Of a stretch of 64,000 nucleotides of DNA, positions 59,188 through 64,000 are shown piece after piece. Origin of the DNA: Azospirillum doebereinerae (GTDB lineage Bacteria > Pseudomonadota > Alphaproteobacteria > Azospirillales > Azospirillaceae); contig NZ_RZIJ01000003.1 in assembly GCF_003989665.1 (NCBI RefSeq), positions 124,001 to 188,000 on the forward strand, written 5' to 3'. The number at the start of each line of letters is the position of its first letter. Within the stretch, counting starts at the first letter, position 1. The position numbers and the translations under genes are program-made. Under the pieces are notes generated by a model. The model was not told the origin of the DNA and ran no database searches. It saw only the letters and a list, made by a program, of their open reading frames with translations.

Positions 59188-59595
59188 ATGCCGCTCAAGT
59201 TCGTCCTTCGCCCGAACGAAAAAGTCATCATCAACGGCGCCGTCATTGGTGCCGGGGATCGTCCGGGTTCATTTTTTCTTTACAACACCGCCAATTTCCT
59301 GCGCGGTCGTGAGGTTTTGAAAGAAGAGCAGATCGATTGCATCGAGAAAAAGCTCTATTTCGTCATTCAGCTCGTCTACATCTTCCCGGAAGATACGGAG
59401 CTGAATCTTCAGAGATTCTCCTCGATCCTCGAAGAGACGCGTGCGGCGCGACCAGACGCCGTCAAGGCTTTGGGTGAGATCGAGCAGTTGGTCATTGCTC
59501 GAAACTACTACCGTGCATTGAAAATCTGCCGGAAGATGTTCAAGGGCGGTGTCGAGGTGCCCGACGACGCCGTGTCCGCCGAATCGGAATCGTGA
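59188..59595 (+). CDS. flbT: Flagellin regulator FlbT
   Basis: ATG at 59188 gives 135 residues starting Met-Pro-Leu-Lys-Phe-Val-Leu-Arg-Pro-Asn-Glu-Lys-Val-Ile-Ile-Asn-Gly-Ala-Val-Ile, the FlbT family signature; the frame upstream to 59131 is rejected. FlbT is a post-transcriptional regulator that binds the flagellin message leader and links flagellin synthesis to hook assembly. Ala-Arg-Asn-Tyr-Tyr-Arg-Ala-Leu-Lys near the end is also conserved. The usual partner flaF is not adjacent. The gene is noticeably less GC-rich than its neighbours. Confidence 0.93.
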   Translation: MPLKFVLRPNEKVIINGAVIGAGDRPGSFFLYNTANFLRGREVLKEEQIDCIEKKLYFVIQLVYIFPEDTELNLQRFSSILEETRAARPDAVKALGEIEQLVIARNYYRALKICRKMFKGGVEVPDDAVSAESES

Positions 59596-59635
59596 GGCGA
59601 CTGACCGGAGGGGACCGGGTGGGATCCCGCGACGC

Positions 59636-62600
59636 ATGATGGACACCGCCGCTCTTCTGGACGCCGCTCTGAGCCAGCATCGCGCCGGCCATCTCGACAA
59701 GGCCTGCGCGCTCTATGACCGGGTGCTCTCCTGCACGCCTGGTCACGCCGACGCCCTGCATTTGTCGGGATTGGCCGCGCATCAGGCCGGCAACTCGACC
59801 TTGGGATTGCGGCGGATACGGGCGGCCCTGTCGGTCCAGCCGGAGTTTCCGGTCGCCCAGAACAGCTTGGGCAGCGTGCTGGCCGATCTCGGGCGGAGCG
59901 CCGAGGCGATTGACGCCTTCGCCATCGCCATTGCGCAGAACGGGGGGTATGCCGAAGCCCATGGCAACCTGGGCACGGTTCTCCAGTCGCTCGGGCGCCT
60001 GGAGAATGCCGAGATGTCCTACAGACGCGCCGCCACGTTGGATCCAGGCAACGCCGGCCCACGCGTCAATCTTGGTGTCTTCTACCGGGAGACCGGCCGC
60101 ATCGCTCCTGCCGCGCATTGGTTTCACGAGGCGGTAAAGGTCAATCCGGGGCATGCGGCGGCATGGCACCACTTGGCCATCTGCCTGCACGCCCTGCGGC
60201 ACCCCGACGCCGAAGCCTGCCTCCGGCGCGCTCTCGGCGACACGCCGGCGGATGCGGAACTGGCGAGCCGTCTCGCCACGCTGCTGGCCGAACAAAGGCG
60301 CCACGCCGAAGCCGAAACGGTGCTGGGGCCGGCGGTCGCGGCATTCCCCGAGAACGCCGAACTGCGCTTCGCCTTGGGCAACGCGCTGTATGGGCAGGGC
60401 CGTCTCGACGCCGCCGTGGCCCACTACCGGGAAGCGCTGACGCTTGCGCCCGGTCTGCCGGGAGCTTGCAACAACCTGGGTGTGGTCCTGCTCGATCTCG
60501 GTGAGCACGCGGCGGCGTTGCCGGTTCTGCGCCTTGCGGTGATGCTGCAACCTGCCGACGCGCTGCTCTGGAACAACCTCGGCACGGCGCTGGACGGTGG
60601 ACGGCGGTTGGAGGCGGCGGACGTCTACGCCCGTGCCTTGCGGCTTCGCCCGGATTACGGCAAGGCGTTGAACAATCTGGGCAACGTTTGGAAAGCCTGG
60701 AAGCGGCCGGACCGCGCCGAAGCCCTGCGTCGGAAGGCCGTGGCCGCCCAGCCGGACCATGGGGAAGCCTATGCGAACCTTGCCGCCCTCCGCGAGGCGG
60801 ACGACGACATGGCCGGGGCCGAGCGGCTGTACCGGCGCGGTTTGCGGCTCGATCCGCGCAACGCGTCGGCCTTGACCGGCTATGGCCTCGTTCTTCAGGT
60901 GCAGGGCCGGATGACGGAAGCCGAGGCGGCGCATCGCAAGGCGCTGTCCATCGACAACCGCAACGCCGAGGCGCACGCCAACCTCGGGATGATGCTGTGG
61001 CAGGAAGGCGCCGATGCGGACACCGCCGAAGCCATCCTGTCCCATGCCATCGACCTGGATTCCGAACTGGCCCCAGCACGTCTGAACCGGGGAATGATCC
61101 GCCTGACACGGGGTGACCTGACACCCGGCTGGGAGGATTACCGGTGGCGCTTGCGGGCAAAGGGCTACAACGACCGTCCCATCGCCGTTCCGTTGTGGGC
61201 CGGCGAGGATCTGGCTGGCCGCCGCCTGATGGTCTGGCGGGAGCAGGGGGTGGGCGACGAAATCCTGTTCGCGTCCTGCTGGCCCGATCTGATCCGTCGG
61301 GCCGGCCATCTGGTGATCGAATGCGACGGCCGGCTGGTTCCTCTGTTCGCCCGTTCCTTTCCGCAAGCGACGGTCCGGGCGCAGACGATCGGGGCGGATG
61401 GACGGGAAACCATCGATCCACCGGATGTGGACGCGCATGTGCCGGCGGGGGACGTGCCGCGTCTGTTGCGTGGCGAATTGACGTCGTTCGGCCAACAATC
61501 GTCCTGGCTGGTGCCGGATCCCGCGCTGGTGACCATGTGGCGTGACCGGGTGGCGGCGCTGGGATCGGGGCTGAAGGTGGGGATCGGTTGGCGCAGCCAG
61601 CTTGTCACCACGCAGCGCAAGGCGGCCTACACCTCCCTGGACCAATGGGGTGCGATCTTCGCGGTGCCAGGGGTTGTGTTTGTCAATCTCCAGTACGGCG
61701 AGTGCGCACAGGAGTTGGACGACGCGGAAGCGCGGTTCGGGGTGCGGATCCACCGTTGGGCCGACCTGGACCTGAAGGACGATTTCGACGGAGCGGCGGC
61801 GTTGACGGCCAACCTGGATCTGGTGATCTCCCCGGCGATGTCGGCGGGCGAGCTGGCCGGGGCGCTGGGGGTGCCGGTGTGGCGCTTCGGCGGCCGGGAC
61901 TGGACCCAACTGGGCACGGGCGTCCGGCCCTGGTTCCCGTCGATGCGGCTGTTCCAGCCCCGCCCCGGCGAGACGCTGGAGGATGCGCTGGTCGCCATGG
62001 CCAGGGCGTTGGCGGCCTTGCGGCCGGACCGGCCGGTTTCGCCAAGCCTGCGTGAGGATGCGGAGAAGCGAACGGCGGAAGCCATCGCGCTCTACCGCGA
62101 AGGCGACGCGGCCGCGGCCGAGAGGCTGGCGCGGTCGGTGCTGGAGCAGGCGCCCGACGATGGCGTCGCCCTGCATCTGGCGGCTGTCCTGACGGCGCGG
62201 CGCGGCGATGACGAGGATGCCGCAATCCTGTTCGGACTGGCGGTGCGCGCCGATTCCACCAACGCGGCTGCTCATGCCGGACAGGCCGAGGCGCTGCAAC
62301 GGCTTGGGCGCCATGAGGAGGCCGAAGCCGCCCAGCGCCGCGCCATCGCCGCGCAACCGGATGCGGCCGGGCATTGGGTGAACCGGACGGCCCTGTTGCG
62401 CTCCCTGGGCCGGAGCACCGAGGCGGCGGGGACCATCCTTCACGCCATCCGGCTGCGCCCCGATCTGGCCCTTGCCCACAACCACCGTGGTGAGTTGGCG
62501 GAAGACCGGATGGTGGCGGTGGCCTGCTACCGCCGGGCGGTGGCGTTGGAGCCGGCGGCGGCGAACACATTCAGCAATCTGGGCGGCGCGCTGCACGCGT

Positions 62601-64000
62601 TGGAACGCTTCGCGGAGGCCGAGCGCGCGCTGGGCCGGGCAGTGCGGTCGGCGCCGGACCTCGCCATTGCCTGGACCAACCGGGGCAACGCGTTGAGCGC
62701 CCTCGGCCGGTTGGCGGAGGCGGAAGCCTGTCACCGCACCGCCATCGGGCGGCGCCCGGAGTTGGCGGAGGCCCACGCCAACCTTGCCTTCCTGCTGCAA
62801 CGGAGCAACCGCCGGGACGAGGCGCTCGACGCTTACCGCCAAGCGCTGGAGGCCGATCCCAAACACGCGCAGGCGCATTACAACTTGGCGCTGCTGCTGC
62901 TGGAGGAGGGCACGCTTCGCGTCGGATGGGGCGAGCATGAATGGCGTTTCGGCGTCCCGCAGTTTCGCGGGCAGCGCCGCCGGTTGGCCGCCCGCGCGTG
63001 GCGGGGCGAGAACATCGCCGCGTCGCGGCTGCTGGTGTGGCGGGAGCAGGGGGTCGGCGACGAGATCCTGTTCGCGTCCTGCTACGGCGAGGCAATGAAG
63101 CGGGCAGGGCATCTGGTGATCGAGTGTGACCGCCGGCTGATGCCTCTGTTCGCGCGCTCCTTTCCCGGCACCACCGTGCGCGCCGAAACCATGGAACCGC
63201 GCGACGTCGATGTGCAGATCGCCGCCGGAAGCCTGCCGCGCCTGCTGCGTCCCGACCTCAAGCGCTTCCCGGAGCGTCCATCCTGGCTGGTTCCCGATCC
63301 GGCGCGGGTGTCGTCGTGGCGCGCGCGGCTGGCCGTGTTGGGGCCAGGGCTGAAAATCGGGATCGGCTGGCGCAGCCAACTGATGACCGGAGGGCGCAGC
63401 GCCGCCTACACCTCCCTGGACCAATGGGGTGCGATCTTCGCGGTGCCGGGGGTTGTGTTCGTCAATCTCCAGTACGGCGAGTGCGCACAGGAGTTGGACG
63501 ACGCGGAAGCGCGGTTCGGGGTGCGGATCCACCGCTGGGCCGACCTGGACCTGAAGGACGATTTCGACGGCGCGGCGGCGTTGACGGCCAACCTGGATCT
63601 GGTGATCTCCCCGGCGATGTCGGCGGGCGAGTTGGCCGGGGCGCTGGGGGTGCCGGTGTGGCGCTTCGGCGGCCGGGACTGGACCCAACTGGGCACGGGC
63701 GTGCGCCCCTGGTTCCCGTCGATGCGGCTGTTCCAGCCCCGCCCCGGCGAGACGCTGGAGGACGCGCTGAGGCATGTCGCGCGGGCGTTGCGGATGGCCG
63801 GCGCGCAGCCAGCGTTATCGCTATCGCCCACGTCGCCGCCCGAGGATGTGGACCGCCTTTTGGAAGCGTCCGCCGACGCCCACCGCGCCGGGCGCCTGGA
63901 AGAGGCGGCCGAGGGGTATGGGCGGGTGCTCGACCGGCGCCCACGGGATCCGGTAGCGCTCCACCTGTCGGGGTTGCTTGCCCATCAGACCGGAAGCTCG
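59636..64000 (+). CDS. Giant modular TPR-glycosyltransferase protein (C-terminus off window)
   Basis: A frame from ATG 59636 (or 59639) is open for all 1455 codons to the window end. It repeats one design. TPR helices with Asn-Leu-Gly and Pro-x-x-Ala spacing (about 1-510) are followed by a glycosyltransferase-like domain (about 515-785: Val-Trp-Arg-Glu-Gln-Gly-Val-Gly-Asp-Glu-Ile-Leu-Phe-Ala-Ser-Cys, Gly-Ile-Gly-Trp-Arg-Ser-Gln, Asn-Leu-Gln-Tyr-Gly-Glu-Cys). A second TPR block (about 805-1110) and a second transferase domain (about 1115-1380) follow. A third TPR block begins near 1400 and resembles the N-terminus. TPR-transferase fusions of this kind, as in O-GlcNAc transferase-like proteins, glycosylate proteins, and flagellin next door is the obvious target. 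Specificity is unknown. Confidence 0.88.
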   Translation, partial: MMDTAALLDAALSQHRAGHLDKACALYDRVLSCTPGHADALHLSGLAAHQAGNSTLGLRRIRAALSVQPEFPVAQNSLGSVLADLGRSAEAIDAFAIAIAQNGGYAEAHGNLGTVLQSLGRLENAEMSYRRAATLDPGNAGPRVNLGVFYRETGRIAPAAHWFHEAVKVNPGHAAAWHHLAICLHALRHPDAEACLRRALGDTPADAELASRLATLLAEQRRHAEAETVLGPAVAAFPENAELRFALGNALYGQGRLDAAVAHYREALTLAPGLPGACNNLGVVLLDLGEHAAALPVLRLAVMLQPADALLWNNLGTALDGGRRLEAADVYARALRLRPDYGKALNNLGNVWKAWKRPDRAEALRRKAVAAQPDHGEAYANLAALREADDDMAGAERLYRRGLRLDPRNASALTGYGLVLQVQGRMTEAEAAHRKALSIDNRNAEAHANLGMMLWQEGADADTAEAILSHAIDLDSELAPARLNRGMIRLTRGDLTPGWEDYRWRLRAKGYNDRPIAVPLWAGEDLAGRRLMVWREQGVGDEILFASCWPDLIRRAGHLVIECDGRLVPLFARSFPQATVRAQTIGADGRETIDPPDVDAHVPAGDVPRLLRGELTSFGQQSSWLVPDPALVTMWRDRVAALGSGLKVGIGWRSQLVTTQRKAAYTSLDQWGAIFAVPGVVFVNLQYGECAQELDDAEARFGVRIHRWADLDLKDDFDGAAALTANLDLVISPAMSAGELAGALGVPVWRFGGRDWTQLGTGVRPWFPSMRLFQPRPGETLEDALVAMARALAALRPDRPVSPSLREDAEKRTAEAIALYREGDAAAAERLARSVLEQAPDDGVALHLAAVLTARRGDDEDAAILFGLAVRADSTNAAAHAGQAEALQRLGRHEEAEAAQRRAIAAQPDAAGHWVNRTALLRSLGRSTEAAGTILHAIRLRPDLALAHNHRGELAEDRMVAVACYRRAVALEPAAANTFSNLGGALHALERFAEAERALGRAVRSAPDLAIAWTNRGNALSALGRLAEAEACHRTAIGRRPELAEAHANLAFLLQRSNRRDEALDAYRQALEADPKHAQAHYNLALLLLEEGTLRVGWGEHEWRFGVPQFRGQRRRLAARAWRGENIAASRLLVWREQGVGDEILFASCYGEAMKRAGHLVIECDRRLMPLFARSFPGTTVRAETMEPRDVDVQIAAGSLPRLLRPDLKRFPERPSWLVPDPARVSSWRARLAVLGPGLKIGIGWRSQLMTGGRSAAYTSLDQWGAIFAVPGVVFVNLQYGECAQELDDAEARFGVRIHRWADLDLKDDFDGAAALTANLDLVISPAMSAGELAGALGVPVWRFGGRDWTQLGTGVRPWFPSMRLFQPRPGETLEDALRHVARALRMAGAQPALSLSPTSPPEDVDRLLEASADAHRAGRLEEAAEGYGRVLDRRPRDPVALHLSGLLAHQTGSS
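61625..61990 (+). repeat. Intragenic direct repeat, copy 1
   Basis: These 366 bp in the first transferase domain match 63404-63769 in the second at all but about 8 positions by eye. The offset is 1779 bp (593 codons), in frame. Confidence 0.9.
63404..63769 (+). repeat. Intragenic direct repeat, copy 2
   Basis: This is the second copy of the 366-bp segment. Sequence on either side of it diverges strongly between the two modules, so the identity block has sharp edges. Confidence 0.9.

Noticed and set aside
59540-63775. A 1411-codon open frame on the minus strand opposite the TPR-glycosyltransferase gene.
   Set aside because: It is the antisense shadow of a GC-rich repeat gene: low-complexity Arg/Gln/His/Pro composition, no ribosome-binding site, and it runs through flbT. 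The plus-strand frame has clear TPR and transferase motifs.
1-64000. tRNA, rRNA, insertion sequences, prophage or integrase genes.
   Set aside because: None was recognised on either strand; absence was judged by eye and would need a covariance-model and profile search to be certain.

Overview
The window is high-GC, gene-dense DNA of an alphaproteobacterium. The best fit is an Azospirillum-type member of the Rhodospirillales: it has a long (621-residue) flagellin followed by flbT, several complete uptake systems (peptide-type ABC, branched-chain amino-acid-type ABC, TRAP) tied to catabolic genes, and short overlapping (ATGA) gene junctions. This assignment is inferred from gene content; no rRNA or tRNA gene is present to confirm it. 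No transposase, integrase, phage gene or CRISPR array was seen.

Layout. (1) 1-10992: an amide-use region. A minus-strand operon encodes a peptide-type ABC transporter (binding protein, two permeases, two ATPases), an isochorismatase-family hydrolase and an AbrB-type membrane protein. Divergent plus-strand genes encode a second isochorismatase-family paralogue and two amidase-signature hydrolases. (2) 11106-13767: a lone solute-binding protein beside a methyl-accepting chemotaxis protein. (3) 13979-16674: poorly characterised genes, tandem repeats and two non-coding stretches. (4) 16833-23846, minus strand: livKHMGF, then ybdD-like and cstA. (5) 24098-26346: a LysR regulator divergent from an MFS exporter. 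(6) 26411-32205: a sigma-54 activator facing a catabolic operon (hydroxyacyl-CoA dehydrogenase-family enzyme, BKACE/DUF849 beta-keto acid cleavage enzyme, 3-hydroxybutyrate-type SDR, binding protein), with paired palindromes, an IHF-like site and a -24/-12 promoter between them. (7) 32408-39576: a TetR regulator, quinate/shikimate catabolic genes (quiC-type dehydratase fused to an HPPD-like domain, aroQ, an apparently NAD-type quinate/shikimate dehydrogenase) and a TRAP transporter. (8) 39663-48956: DUF411 protein, extensin-like protein, phosphoglycerate mutase, small winged-helix protein, glycogen debranching enzyme, hybrid histidine kinase, pentapeptide-repeat protein and a small hypothetical protein. 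(9) 49116-64000: the flagellin and flagellin-glycan region.

The last region is the most interesting. A glycosyltransferase-like gene, a pseudaminic-acid-type synthase (pseI) and an SpsF-type cytidylyltransferase are followed by a compact acyl-carrier set: two acyl carrier proteins, an alpha/beta hydrolase, a short adenylate-forming enzyme, a ketoreductase-like SDR and a KAS III-like synthase. This set ends directly in front of a sigma-54-driven flagellin gene, flbT and a giant modular TPR-glycosyltransferase protein that runs off the window. I infer that it makes an acyl group for the flagellar sugar; this is not demonstrated. The three CGGCA-N5-TGCCG palindromes that look like the flagellin enhancer lie inside the 3' end of the KAS III-like gene.
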